The position numbers were made by a program, and so were the translations under genes. From positions 13,793,508 through 13,857,507 of the forward strand of contig JAKZAP010000007.1 in NCBI GenBank assembly GCA_023053575.1: a stretch of DNA of 64,000 nt, read 5' to 3'. The DNA comes from Branchinecta lynchi (lineage: Eukaryota; Arthropoda; Branchiopoda; Anostraca; Branchinectidae). This document shows, in pieces, positions 11,901 to 23,836 of the stretch. Under the pieces are notes generated by a model, which was not told the origin of the DNA, made no database searches, and saw nothing but the letters and a program-made list of their open reading frames with translations. Each line of letters opens with the position of its first letter. The stretch's first letter is position 1.

Positions 11901-13031
11901 AAAATAAAATGTTTATTAACGTGATTCAACTCAACTCTTGACAGTTTGACTAAGTTTTAATACTTGGAATAACATGTAATTTTGGCCGCAAAATAGGTTT
12001 CAAAAGACCTACTTGGTGGTAAGGCATATTCGAACCCAAACTAAATCTACCCCAAAACTAGTTAGTTAAATTTGAGTCTGTGTATTTAACCTTGCCCTGG
12101 GACCCCCCTAAGATTTAGTGAACGGGAGTGTATTACTTACGTATTCGTTGCAATTTTGTTTAGCCTAATGGTTGATGCCAAGCTTTGAAGTTGTAAACCG
12201 CAAAGAAGGGAATCTCTCTGCCAGAATGCACTTTGTTAAAAGAAAGGGAACATAGAAACGAACCTGAATTCCATGCAGTTCTTGTGGTAGAGGCGGCATG
12301 GTCCAACAGATCTTCAGCTTTCGATTAACACGACAAAGGCACGTTGACGACTGACTCAAAATCACCGATCTCTAGCAAGCTGTCGTGATGAAAGTTGTTC
12401 CTCTTGAAATGCTGCCCCGCAGGGACTTTGAGCCAACACTTTTGAAAGTAGAACAACACCATCAACCCATCAAGATGAAGCACGTTAAAGGTAAATCTGG
12501 ACGGGTAGATGCTTTAGGCAGTAGAAGCGTCGAAACGGTAAATTTCTCCTCTGCATAATACTGCGAAGAAAGTAACCCTTGAATTCTTGAAGAACTCGCT
12601 ATTATTTTTTGCCCGTTGTGTAAACAAAAGAACTTAAATTTTCTCGAAATTTTACTAGACAACATGGATGAGACGAGGATCACTTCCGAGTCGGATGAAT
12701 TTGTTACGATGACCGATAAAAGATAAGGAACAAAGAATCTACATGAAATGAATGATGTTAGTTTATCGAGAAATCGCAAGAATCTTCGGATCACGGGTCA
12801 AAGTGTAAACAATGCGGGATGAAGACACCTACGAAGGGGCAACAACAAATGAAGGTGTCTGGTTAATGTTAGAAAGGGCATCGGGAACACAACCTGTATT
12901 TTAGTAGATTTCGGCAGAAGGTTGACTGCTTAGGATAAGGATGCTACCTGAGGAGTAGGTCAACCCCCAGCTGGGACCGTCATAAAAGCCCTTGACTTCA
13001 AAGCCAGTAATCACATGGAAGCGCTAGTTGC
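8976..13031. other. Intergenic DNA with C- and G-tracts; no gene seen
   Basis: No coding region could be supported; the 157-codon frame at 10016-10489 has no recognisable domain. Two C-tracts at about 10611-10625 and 10768-10779 sit in similar contexts (GCACGCC...ACTCTGCCCCC), so they look like a local direct duplication. At 11803-11840 a CAGGGCCGTATCCAGG end followed by G runs resembles one terminus of a hAT-type element; a related inverted end is at about 39437-39474. I could not pair either with its partner. Confidence 0.4.
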
Positions 13032-13174
13032 CTTTTTGTCGATACCATGGTATCTGTTACCACGGTAACTTAATCTGCAATTAGTCGTTTTAGCAGTTAC
13101 CGTGGTATATGATACACGGTTGCTCTGCAAAAACGCCTGCTGCCAAAATTGCGCTATTCAAAGTCATTCAAAAG
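13032..13174 (-). repeat. Partial copy of the ACCGTGGTATC palindromic element
   Basis: This block matches the reverse complement of about 63045-63198 over roughly 140 bases, including the palindromes TTACCACGGTAAC and GTTACCGTGGTAT and the tail CAAAATTGCGC...AAAG. It stops exactly where a family 1 element begins (13175), so the family 1 copy appears to have inserted into it or replaced its other half. Confidence 0.7.
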
Positions 13175-14087
13175 AACAAGACCAAAGGTTTCCATGGGAT
13201 CCCAAAAAAACTAATATTTGATCCAGACAATTGGGTCTTGTCTTCGCCAGATCCAGTCTAACCAGTCTTCGCCAGGCTAATCATCAGAGAAACACAAGTT
13301 TAGATATACCTCTATAAGCCATATATCTTTTGACTATACCGACCGAACTACGAAACTACAGCGAACTACTTGTCACTAAAAAAAAAATCAGAAACTAATT
13401 TAGTGTGTCTCCTTATCCAACATCTAATCAAATTCAAATAAAACTTTAACTTATACAAAAATTTCCGGTTACAACCGGGTTCCGGACGAATGTTGTGTCC
13501 GGGTAAACTCGATTGTCATATACAGACTCAGCGTCTCTTCTTACCCTTGAATCTGTAATCCAACCCCTAAATCGAATAGCCTCTATAATCAGCTTCAAGT
13601 AAAACTTTTACTTTTTAACAAATTTTCCGGTTTTGGCCGGATTCCAGGCGAGCTGGTTGTCCGGGTAGAAAATGCTTCCCACATAAGTGTTCAGCATGTC
13701 GTCTAACCCCTCAATCGAACATTTAATTAACTTCAAATGAAACTTTTACTTTTAACCAACTTTCCGGTTTTTGAAGAATTCCGGACGAACCAGTGTCCGG
13801 CAATAAAATAGTTTTCACCATCGTGTTGAGCATGTCTTCTCACCCATAATCAACTATCACATTAGCTGTTTACAAATATTTTCTATGTCCCTTAATTTGA
13901 ATCCCCGCCCCTAAATGTAGGGCTACAGAGCGCATCTACGAACTCGACCTTCCATTGACCTAAACGATCCTTCCTCCAAGTTTCATCAAAATATCTCATT
14001 CCCTTCGAGAGTTATCGTGCTTACAGACGGACAGACCTTTGCGATATCATAGGTATCCCTCCACTTACGTTTTGGGATCCCAAAAAC
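13175..14087 (+). mobile_element. Family 1 (Pearl/HINE-like) element, copy A
   Basis: It begins AACAAGACCAAAGG...GGGATCCCAAAA. It contains about four ~137-bp tandem units (each with TTTCCGGTT...CCGGATTCCGG and ...CAGCATGTCTTCTTACC). It ends with the conserved 3' segment: CTACAGAGC..., CCAAGTTTCATCAAAATATC, GAGAGTTATCGTGC, an ACGG-type microsatellite, then TTACGTTTTGGGATCCCAAA. Full-length termini are present. Confidence 0.8.
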
Positions 14088-15335
14088 TTTATAGTTGACA
14101 CTAATGTTGAAATGGTCTAATTTAGGTAAAATACTAGCCAATCACGAAAATCAGCACGCAAAAGCTAAACAAAAAACTCATGCAGACAGTCGAACAGGGT
14201 TTCCCGGCCAAATTTTCTGGCGCATCATCAGTTCCGTCCAAAAATGTTGAAACAATATCAAATGTTTGTCTTCTAAATGGCAACAGTGACGAAAATCCTG
14301 GTAGGATTCCAGCTCATTATCCTCATCATTTCTTCAGGGAGGGTTGCAAAAAAAATGGTGCATAATTCCACTAGCCCCCCCCCCCCTCGCTTCTTGTACG
14401 GGAGGGTCTCAAACGACGGCGACACTCGTCCGGGGTTAGGAACTTTTTTTTAGGAACCACGAGAAAGCTGTCCTTCCAACGTACATCGACACAGAGACAT
14501 TGCGCTACCGAACATAATCCCCTTCACTTTGATCAGTGTCCTGTGTGACCTATTGACCTTCGGGGAACTCGAATCACAGGAAATCCCCTTGGACCACGAT
14601 TTGACAATTGTTTAGGTCGTAATTGCCACCTTATTACGGCAAACGGGGTCAGCACAACATTTTGAACTTGATGTCTCATGGGGTGAGTAATGACTGACCG
14701 AAATGCGTAAACCTAAAATCTCGTAGTTACGGTTACGATGTTCTCGGTTCAACAGTCATGCTACTTATGACACTTAAAGCTGGAAATGACCTACAGTACT
14801 GTTTCTGGTCGAGGTATACATGGGTCCCAAGCATCCGCTAGCTAGACCTTTCACCTAACCATGTAAATTTTCCCAAGAACTGCGTTTACGAAAATTTCTC
14901 TGCGTCAGATTTCCACTGAGTCATGCTTCATCTCACGCCACCGACGAGAAAACAATCAACAAAACCTGACACAGATTCGGAGACAGGTTCTTCTGTTTAA
15001 AAAGAAGTTACTTGATGCACGATGCAACTCCACCCCCAGTCAAAACATTGTTTTGCAGTTCAATTTAGTTTCCTCTGCAGGTTTCGGACGGAATAAAGCA
15101 GCGAATTTCAAGGAAATCAATCGTATTAAAGACTCGAGGGATATTAGCGACAACATATTCAAAAAACGTTTTGACCAGACTCTTCCCATTTTGTCAACTT
15201 TATAGTATATTTTTCGAGATATTTTCTTTGTTAGTTTTCTACTAATGTTGTTTGTCAACACAATTTACTTATTTCATGTGTTAACAGTTACTCCATAATT
15301 ACTTACTCTCATTATTGTGCCTGTGCTTCATAAAG
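14088..15335. other. Intergenic DNA; no gene seen
   Basis: AT-rich, with a C-tract at about 14375. I see no convincing exon, RNA gene or complete repeat. Confidence 0.4.
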
Positions 15336-15473
15336 AACAAGACCAAAGGTTTCGATGGGATCCCAAAATGTTAATATTTGCTTCCGAAAATTCCAGGTCC
15401 TGCAGATATTCGGTCTTCAACAGACTTCTTATTCATTTTTACTTTTAAGATTTACAAACAGGTTAAGGCCAAT
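15336..15473 (+). mobile_element. Family 1 fragment, copy B (5' end only)
   Basis: The conserved 5' block (AACAAGACCAAAGG, GGGATCCCAAAA, TTAATATTTG, then CAAACAGGTTAAGGCC) is present. The tandem core and 3' end are absent. The break is sharp at about 15473. Confidence 0.65.
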
Positions 15474-15536
15474 GGCAACGTGAAAGGCCCAGGCAACGTG
15501 AAGTGTTGCGGCAACCTTTGTCCGGCATCGCCGACT

Positions 15537-15560
15537 AAAGTGTTGCGAGAGCAACACTTT
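15537..15560 (+). other. Perfect 10-bp hairpin with GAGA loop
   Basis: AAAGTGTTGC, loop GAGA, GCAACACTTT: a perfect stem with a GNRA-type loop. A related hairpin in opposite orientation with loop TCTC lies at 17448-17466 (GTGTTGC/GCAACAC), with shared flanking bases. Short GC-rich hairpins mark the 3' ends of Helitrons and of some SINEs. Function unknown. Confidence 0.5.
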
Positions 15561-16317
15561 GGTTTTGTTTCTTCGCTGTCGGTTAAATGCTGTAGTTGTC
15601 AACTTATCGAAGCTTTTAAAACGGTATGTACTAAAAAGAATAATCACATGATCAAAAGCTATTCTTCATTGTTGTAAAAACAAAAACAAAAGAATATCGG
15701 AAGAAGAGACTAAATTGACTTCGCAGTCAGTTGAACTTTATCCTTTTCAATCGTAGACATCGTGACGGATGCAAATTTGGAACAATATCTTATATAATCT
15801 AGTTGGTATTATAAAGCAATCCGTAACTTTTCAGGATTAAAATACCATAGATGACACTATTAATTATCACGAAACTACCTCATTATCGTTTGTACCCGTT
15901 GCGCAAACAGTTAATCCTAGGTTACAGCGATAGACCATCGACACAAACTTTCTTACCGTCACATTTATAGAAATCGAATAAAATGGGCACCAATTTGCGC
16001 AAATTTCTAGCCCCTCGTGAGCCGATTCTTACTCAGAAGTCCCTCTCCCGTGATAGACATCAAGTTCACCGGAAACAAATAATGGGTACATCAGCTAGCA
16101 AAAGTTGGAAACCCCTCATCGCTGAAGATGATAACAGCCTATTATTACTTACAAGTCCCACGCATGTCTTACAATTGGGAACCAAACTGTTCTTAACATC
16201 GAATACACCGGAAACAAATAACAGGTACACCAACTAGCAAAAGCTGCAAACCCCTCATCGCCGAAGATGATTAGAGAAGATGATTATGAGGTAACAGTGG
16301 ACTGTTGCATACATGTC
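15561..16317. other. Intergenic DNA with a short local duplication; no gene seen
   Basis: Phrases such as CACCGGAAACAAATAA and AGCTAGCAAAAG...AAACCCCTCATCG occur at about 16069-16130 and again at 16208-16270, a diverged direct duplication of roughly 140 bases. No coding signal. Confidence 0.4.
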
Positions 16318-16325
16318 CCCTGCAT

Positions 16326-16670
16326 CAGAGGCGTCATTAGCCAAAATGTTTGGGGGGGGGGCGAGGATTTTACCGACTGGCTGGTAATTTTTACCGACTG
16401 TTTCTGCAGAAAAAACGACTGTTTTCAACAACAAAAAATGGCGGTTTTGAAAAATATCGATGTTTCAAAAAAATTCAGTGATTTTCAGAAAAACCGACTA
16501 TTTTGACGAAAAATCGACCAATTAAAAAAAACCCGACTGTTTTCATGAAAAAAATCAACTGTTTTGAGAAAAATCGCGGCGCTTCGCGCCGACTCCGTTC
16601 TTTTTTACCGACGGCCGACAGCATTGGGGGAGGGGGCGTCCCCCCTCCCCCCCCCGTCGTGACGCCCCTG
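16326..16670. mobile_element. Non-autonomous hAT element (second family)
   Basis: A 345-bp element with termini CAGAGGCGTCA / TGACGCCCCTG and a perfect 8-bp duplication, CCCTGCAT (16318-16325 and 16671-16678). The interior has reiterated TTTACCGACTG and AAAAACCGACT motifs and G/C tracts. A related element is nested at 61872-62067, and a solitary end (CAGAGGCGTCAGG) is at 34497. Confidence 0.85.
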
Positions 16671-16678
16671 CCCTGCAT

Positions 16679-17567
16679 GTCTCACAACTGCTATCACCTA
16701 TTATTGGTTTCAGTGTGTACCTTACTACTGAAGTTGTCAACCCCTTGAAATTTTCAAACTGGTGTATCTCATGAAGGAATTTGTGTACCAAAAGATGGGT
16801 GACATATACTTCTACCTGTCTTAGTTCAAAAGCTGACTTTTTTGCCGCAGGCCAACTTTCTAACGTCACCACTTAGAAAGGAGCACTGGACAAGCTCTAG
16901 TTTCTTTAGCAATGAGAGACCTTTTAAAGTTTAAGAGGCGCATCTGATACCATTTCTCTACCGCAAACCCAAGTGGAAAAAAACGAATGATAAACTCAGC
17001 TGAAATCGCGAAAAGATATGGATAGAAACAATAGATAGCAGCACTTTCGAACCCGTGGAAAAAAGCCACTTTTTTGTTTCTGTAGATTCTTCTATTTATC
17101 ACTCAAAGAAGATAACACTTATAGGTTTTAGTCCATCTTCAATTTGAAACTGGTGCCTGCCTGCTTGCGTGCTAGAACGGAGCTTTCCACTCGAAAGCAG
17201 AAACATGGTGTGATGAAACGAAAGGTTCGCTACACAACTTCAGGTAGTCCTCTCTGACATGGGCTATATAACTCCACTTCATTTCGCACACCGTAGGCTC
17301 TGGCTCGAGGACAAGCATCCTTACTGGCCCCAGGCAAGAGTTCTACGGAGCTTTCCAAAATGTAATGTCATATTCATCAATACGAGGAATAAAATTAAAT
17401 CGGCGACATAGGAAAAAAAAACAAAAAAAAAACGAGGACAAAACCGAAGTGTTGCTCTCGCAACACAATAATCGGAGAAGACCAAATTCGTATTTGACAG
17501 AGCAAACCGGATACGCCAACTGAATTTCAACAAGTTCAGATACATTAAGATATCCGTTTTGCGCTGT
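16679..17567. other. Intergenic DNA; no gene seen
   Basis: AT-rich without recognisable coding signal. It contains the second hairpin (17448-17466) described with 15537-15560. Confidence 0.4.
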
Positions 17568-18379
17568 CAAATATTCAGATACGGATTCAACATATGGTTT
17601 ATCCTATAGACTACGTCGTATCTCCTTCCTTCCTTACTTCTGCCCAACTTCCGGTTTCGGCCGGATTCCGGACAAACTACTTGTCTGGCAAAAAACTAAA
17701 GCTCAAAAACGAATTCAGCATGTCTCCTTACCTCTACATCCAACCTCTAATCAACTTCAGATTTAACTTTTACTTTTAACAAATTTTCCGGTTTCAGCCG
17801 GATTCCGAGCGATCTATACGTCCGGTGAGAAAATGATTGTCATGTACGAATTCAGCATGTCTTCTTACCCGCAAACTGGACATCTTTTCAAATTTAAATA
17901 AAACTTTTACTTTTAACAAACCCATCGACTCGGGCCGGATTCCGGCCGAAATAATTGTCCGGCGAGAAAATAAATTTCATATACGGACTCGGCACGTCTC
18001 TTTGCCCCTAAATAGAACCTCTAATCAACTTCATATAACACTTTTTATTTTTCACTAATTTTCCGGTTTTCGCCGGATTCCGGGTGAACTATTTGTCCGG
18101 CCAGAAATTAAATTTCATATTCGAATTCAGCATATCAATAAACTATCTCAATAGCTTTCAAAAGATATCTTTTTGTTCCCTTAATATGACCCCACCCCCA
18201 CCCTCGAACATAGGGCTACAGAGCCCATCTTCGAACTTGACCTGTACTTTGACCCAAAGGATCCTCCCACCAAGTTTCATGAAAATATATCGATCCCTCC
18301 GAGAGTTATCGTGCGGACAGACGGACAACTTTTGCGATGTCATAGGTATCCCTCCACTTACGTTTTGGGATCCCAAAAA
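17568..18379 (+). mobile_element. Family 1 element, copy C (5'-truncated)
   Basis: Tandem ~137-bp core units are followed by the complete 3' segment, including CCAAGTTTCATGAAAATAT, GAGAGTTATCGTGC, AGACGGACAAC and the terminal TTTTGGGATCCCAAAA. The AACAAGACC start is missing. Confidence 0.75.
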
Positions 18380-19259
18380 AAGACTTATGTATGTCTATTC
18401 TTTATAAGCCGTTATCTTCAAATTTGAACAAGAACGGTGTAGGCTTAATGAAAAAAAGAATAATAGAGAGAAAAGATAATTAGCGATCAATGTCTAAGTA
18501 TATACAACATTAAAAATGAAGAAAACCACAAAGAGCGAATTAATCAGGAGTTATCCAGTGGGCACAAAGTTTGAAAGTACTGGTAACCGCGGGTGCGAGG
18601 CCGTTCCAATAACTTTCTGAACTAGGTTGCCTCGCTAGGCTCTATCAGGCTGAATTTTCTAACTATGTAACTGTTGTGTTTCCAGGGTGGTATTTTTAAT
18701 AAGTATTATAAGTACCGTCAGTAACGAAAATGCTATACTACTGTCCAGCATGTTGAAATGGAGAAAGTAGACTAGCTTTTTGACAAATTAACCAGCATAA
18801 GTGCCGTATCAGAACTGGACATTCTACTTCTAATCCAATCTTCAGCTTCTGCTTGACACAACCGTCTCTTCTCTTCTAGGTCACCGTCGATACAAGCCAA
18901 GTTCCGACGTCACAAACAACTCTTGTACCACGATCAAAAAAGGAAACCAAAACGAACAGTAGACATAGTCAATATTCGCAAGGAGGGATTAATTACATGC
19001 TGATATTCCAACATTACGCTAATTTTTTAAAGAAGTTTTGCTATAAGAATCCTGACGTCACCGAACTGCTTCCACATAGTGAGCAAAGGGGTCAGCCACT
19101 TGAAGGACCTGTCGTACCTATAGAATTTATTGCACAAAAAGCCTGAGGCCATGGCAAAAATGGTTACAAAAAAGAACAGTTGAACGAAATAATAGAACTA
19201 AACTAAATGAAGTTCTCTCTGTGGGCTAAAGCTACTTTTGAGAACCTTACCAGACTCTT
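18380..19259. other. Intergenic DNA with pieces of an old repeat
   Basis: The stretch 19040-19110 (AATCCTGACGTC...GTCAGCCACTTG) matches 56050-56130. The continuation of that repeat reappears at 20026-20150, so about 0.9 kb was inserted between. Nothing else recognised. Confidence 0.45.
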
Positions 19260-19400
19260 CAAATCTTGAAAACATTTATTTCCAATAACGTTCTTCATCC
19301 ATACTTCATCATTTATTGTAATTATTAGCTCACGGCATTCACACATCAGATGTAACAAATTCTCATTCTCGCTACCACACATAGGGCAAAAATAGGGTAC
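19260..19400 (-). pseudogene. LINE ORF2 C-terminal zinc-motif fragment
   Basis: Forty-seven codons read openly on the minus strand with a CPMC...HLMCEC pattern (CxxC, then H and C), the cysteine-histidine knuckle found at the C-terminal end of many non-LTR retrotransposon polymerases. A similar CPLC...HFLRRC motif is at 52560-52615. It has no start codon of its own. Flanking AT-rich sequence is probably the rest of a decayed 3' LINE end. Confidence 0.5.
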
Positions 19401-19697
19401 GTCCTAATTTATTCCCCAAATATTTCCTCCGTTTTCCCAATGGCAAAACATCAGCCCGCAACTAATTAAAATTCTTAGATCCACCCACTTAATCCCAGCC
19501 TTAAAATAAACCGATGCAACCTATTAAACAAAAAAATTCATGTTACATTCTTAACCCGCTAACGACACCTCACTAATCTTTGCATCCGCAATTCACTAGT
19601 TTCCATGCGCATTATGATCCCGACGAGTATTTGCATGTCATGCTATTTTATTCCAACAATATTTTCAACGGATACGTCAGCTACGATTCTTCATGAG

Positions 19698-19734
19698 CGA
19701 TATTTCGGCCCTTCTTGGCAAGGGTCCTCGTCAG
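19698..19734 (-). other. CTGANGA-stem-CCGAAA motif (hammerhead-like core)
   Basis: The minus strand reads CTGACGA, a CCCTT/AAGGG stem with GG/CC closing pairs, then CCGAAATATC. The same framework with a different stem sequence is on the plus strand at 34242-34278. This resembles the conserved CUGANGA...GAAA core of hammerhead ribozymes found in some retroelements, but stems I and III are weak. Confidence 0.3.
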
Positions 19735-21094
19735 GCTGTCAGTCCTCTTGTTCAACTTCGGGGAAGGAATTATTACAGGTTTGTTGGAATAAATGTTTCA
19801 AAGTCAGCTTGGGCTCAAAGAATATTTATGTCATGCTATTGATACGTAAAACCGGTTATCTGAAGTTTGCCAAAAGTTTGCTAGAAATAGAAGGGTCTGG
19901 GAAAAGGCTTAAAACAGGCAAGGCCGTGGATAATTAGTTAAAATCAAAACCTAGCTTTACAGTGTTCAGATAGTTTTGAATATTGGAACATAAGCAGTAA
20001 ATAGTGCGAGTTGTGCTTTAAGAGTAGAAACCTGAAGGAAGTGAACGTGTGCCCGATTCTTTCAATGTTTGTGACACTTTCGTGGGGGGAAAATGCTGGA
20101 GGAGGAGTAGGTTTAAGCAGATACAGCGTATTTTGAGGTCATCTTCAGAACTGGTCGTTAAACACACGAGAAGATATAACTTAACCGGGGCCAGAATGGT
20201 TCAGTGTAAACAAGACCAAAGGTTCCGATGGGATCCAAAAAACTTAATACTTGATCCAAACAAATTGGGTCTTATCTTTGCTAGATCCTGCAGTCTTCGC
20301 CAGAATCCTTGAACATTTTTACTATTTAAATTTGGAAACAGATTAATTTAGCAAATAGCTAGTCTTCTGAGACAACCAATAGTACAGATATACCTCTATA
20401 TGCCATATCTATTTTGACGATACTGATCGATACTTCCTGCTTTACTTCTTCCAAACTTCCGGTTTCGGGCGAACTCCCAGCGAACTAGTTGTCCAGCAAA
20501 AAAAAAAGTTCAGAAACGAATTAAGCGTATCTCCTTATATCTATAAAGAACATCTAATCAACTTCAAATAAAGCTTTAACTTATGACAACTTTTCCGGTT
20601 TCAGACGGTTTCCGGACGAACTACATGACTACTGGGAAAAAAATGATTGTCATATATGGATTCAGCGTCTCTTCTTACCCCTTAATCTGTCATCTAATCA
20701 ACTTAAATTAAAACTTTTGCTTTTAACAGATTTTCCGGTTTCGTTCGGATTCCGGGCGAACTACTTGTCCGTGTAGAAAACGATTTTCTCATATGTGTTC
20801 AGCATGTCTTCTTATCCCTAAATTGAACATCTAATCAAATTCAAATAAAGCTTCTGCTTTTAACAAACTTTCCGGTTTTCGCCGGATTCCGGACGAACTA
20901 GTTGTCCATCGAGAAAATGGTTTTGATCGTCATGTTCAGCATGTCTTCTTATCACACTAGCTGTTAATAAATATTTAGTTTGCCCCTTAATCCAAACCCC
21001 CTCCCCCACCCCTAAATCTAGGGCTACAGAGCCCATCTACGAACTCGACATTCTTGACCCAAAGAACCCTCACACCAAGTTTCATCAAAATATC

Positions 21095-21953
21095 ACACTA
21101 GCTGTTTATAAATATAGGCTTTCCCTAATTCTATTCTGGCTTCCCCTAATGCTGTTCTTCTTCTTTCTACTTTGTTCTCTCTTATTCTTTCTACTGGTAT
21201 TCTTCCTTCCTGTTTTTCTCGCGCTACTACCTCTCCTCTCTTTAAGAACGGGGGCAATTTCAATGATCGTTCATGCTATCGGCCAATAAATGTATCTTGC
21301 CACCTAAGCAAGTTGTTTGAAATTGTTTTGCTAAAATATTTTGAGCCGCCAGATCAAGGACTGAACCAGATTGGTTTTCGAAAGGGTCTTAGCATGGATA
21401 TAGTTCATACTCTTCTTGCACGTTTAATTTCAATTTGTAGCCCTAGTAATCGTAGTTTTGCTCTAGCCCCTGGACATTGCGGCAGCTTATGATTCTTTTT
21501 TTCATTCTTGGTCAATGTCTGCTCTTCTTAAAGTTGTTCTAGTTATGAATCAGTGGTATATGAGTTCTTGTATTAGATTAAATGGAAAAATAACTTGAGC
21601 GATTTTTCGGTGATTTTAAACAGAGGTCTGAGCAAGAATAAATAAGGGGTCTGAGGCAAGGTAGCGTACTGTCTCCTATTATTTTCAACATAACTACTGT
21701 TTCTTTATTTAATTCTGTTAGAACTTCACTTGTTGTTGGTCGAGGTTTTGTAGCGTCTTGGATAGCGTTTGCGGACGATCTTCTTCTTTTGAGTCGATCA
21801 TGCGTTGCTCTTTAGAAGAATGTGGACCATTTAATTGAACTTTTTTCTAGATTTGGTTTAAGGTTTCGTCCTGAAAAGTGTCAGCTCCTAATTTTTGGTC
21901 CTAAGCCTGCTGACCCAATTAATAATATTTTAATATTAAGATGTATGATGTAG
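21095..21953 (+). pseudogene. Non-LTR retrotransposon reverse transcriptase, 5' part
   Basis: Broken frames encode RT fingers and palm: LFKNGGNFNDRSCYRPINVS, then NQIGFRKGLS, then GSVLSPIIFNI (domain 4), then AFADDLLLLS (catalytic FADD of domain 5), then LIELFSRFGLRFRPEKCQLL. Frameshifts and stops (for example a TAG after the FADD block) show it is dead. The 5' end is truncated. The element continues at 23251 beyond the foldback insertion. Confidence 0.85.
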
Positions 21954-23241
21954 AGGATCGACTAAAACCAGGAAGGGAAGGGAACGCAGGAAAAGCAGGA
22001 AGGCATAATAAAACCAGGAAGGGCATACTAAAACCAGGAAGGCCATACTAAAATGAGGAAGGCTGTCGCCAGAATTCGCCACACCGTTCCCTTCCTCTAT
22101 TTAGTATTCTTTGAGGGGTAGGCAACTTCTAAAATTAAAAGTTTGCCATCCCTTCCTCGTTTTAGTATCCTGACAAGGATAGCATTAAGTCCAGTGAGGG
22201 GTCAGCAACTATAAAAATTGTAATTCATCTTTGTCATGTCTCGTTCTGACGGTAGGCGACTAAAATCCTCCGAGGCCAGCGAGGGGTCGGCAACTAAGAC
22301 ATTTCAAGTCCACCATTTCCTTCCTCGTTTTATAGTACCTTGAAAGTACTAAAACGCAGGAAGGAAATTTTAAATTAGTCTTCTTTGAGGGGTCGGCAAC
22401 TTTTTAAATTCAAAGTTCACCATCCCTTCCTCGTTTTAGTACCTTGAAAGTAATAAAACGAGGAAAGAAACTGGACGTGTTTTAAATTATTCTTCTTTGC
22501 AACTAAAATCCTCCCCAACGAGGGGTCGGCAACTATACAAATTGTAATTTAACTTTCATTTCTCATATTGACAGTAGGCGATTCAAATCCTCCGAGTCCA
22601 GCGAGGGTTCGGCAACTAAGTTATTTCAAGTCCACCATTTCCTTCCTCGATTTAGTACCTTGAAAGTAATAAAACGAGGAAGGAAACGGTGGACTTGAAA
22701 TATCTTAGTTGCCGACCCCTCGCTTGACTGGGAATTTAGTTGCTAACCCCTTAAAGCACTAAAATAAGGAAGGAACGGTGAACTAAGAATTTTGATAGTT
22801 GCCGACCCCTCAAAGAAGAATAATTTAAAATTTCCGATCTCCTTCCTCGTTTTAGTACTTTCAAGATACTAAAATGAGGAAGGAAATGGTGGACTCGAAA
22901 TATCTTAGTTGCCGACCCCTCGCTAGACTAGTCGCCTACCGCAAGAACGAGAAATGATAAGGTGAACTAAAATATGTTTAGTTGCCGACCCCTCACTGAA
23001 CTGAATGCCTACCTACCCATGTCAGGGTACTAAAACGAGGAAGGGATGGTGAACTTTGAATTTAAAAAGTTGCCGACCCCTCAAAAAATACTAAATAGAG
23101 GAAGGGAACGGTGCGGCGAATTGTGGCGACAGCCTTCCTCGTTTTAGTGTGCCCTTCTTCGTTTTATTATGCCCTTCCTGGTTTTAGTATGCCTTCCTGC
23201 TTTTCTCGCGTTCCCTTCCCTTCCTGGTTTTAGTCGATCCC
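21954..23241. mobile_element. Foldback / Mutator-like element with ~600-bp inverted arms
   Basis: The ends GGATCGACTAAAACCAGG and CCTGGTTTTAGTCGATCC are inverted, and the two arms stay alignable almost to the centre (about 22650). The flanks share a 9-bp duplication, ATGATGTAG (21945-21953 and 23242-23250), typical of Mutator-like elements. The arms are made of repeated modules: CCTTCCTCGTTTTAGTA, GAGGGGTCGGCAACT and TTCAAGTCCACCATTTCC. No coding capacity was found. Transcribed as RNA, the element would form a long hairpin. Confidence 0.85.
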
Positions 23242-23250
23242 ATGATGTAG

Positions 23251-23836
23251 TCCTTAAGCCACTTGAACCTTTTCTTTATTTGGAATTCCGTATGGGCCAT
23301 CAGTTTCCCTTTGCCGAGCTCATATGATGAAGTCTGTTCGGTCGAGAGTTTCAGCGAGTTTCGGTAGTGTTATTTCTGTTCGAGATTATTTAACTAGGAG
23401 ATCGTCTGCGCGCGTCTTGAATAAGCTTGCTCTACCTCAAGTCCTTTTATTTTCTAGTTGGCTTCCTTATTTTTCTAATTCCAATATTGCGCATATTAAA
23501 ACTACTTTTTTAAATTTTGGTAAATTTTTGTGTCGACTTTCAAAATTCCATTTTACTTCATCTGCCGTAAATTTGTACCATTTGAAAGATCCACTTCAAA
23601 TTATACGAAGAAAGCAACACACATTTCTGCCAAAAATGTCTTCTCTTACTCTTAACCTATATATAGCGGTTAAAGAGTTAATATAGTTTAACGCATGTGT
23701 ATAATTTTATTTTTTTGTATATTTAGTATTATTTGGCCATATTGTTTTTTTGTAGTATTACATGTTGGGCCAATTTGTTTGTATTTATTTCATTTTACAC
23801 TCGCCGATCTTGGAGGTTAATAAAATACTGAACTGA
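23251..23836 (+). pseudogene. Same LINE, 3' part after the foldback
   Basis: The frame continues the RT thumb region (PLEPFLYLEFRMG), followed at 23324-23686 by a 120-codon open stretch (SVRSRVSASF...LNKLALPQVL...), which fits the C-terminal part of the same polyprotein. The 3' UTR is AT-rich and ends TAATAAAATACTGAACTGAA, abutting the resumed family 1 copy at 23837. A simple-repeat-like 3' end without poly(A) suits CR1/Jockey-group LINEs. Confidence 0.7.

Noticed and set aside
11803..12110. MITE starting CAGGGCCGTATCCAGG
   Set aside because: Only one terminus is convincing; the expected CTGGATACGGCCCTG partner was not found nearby.
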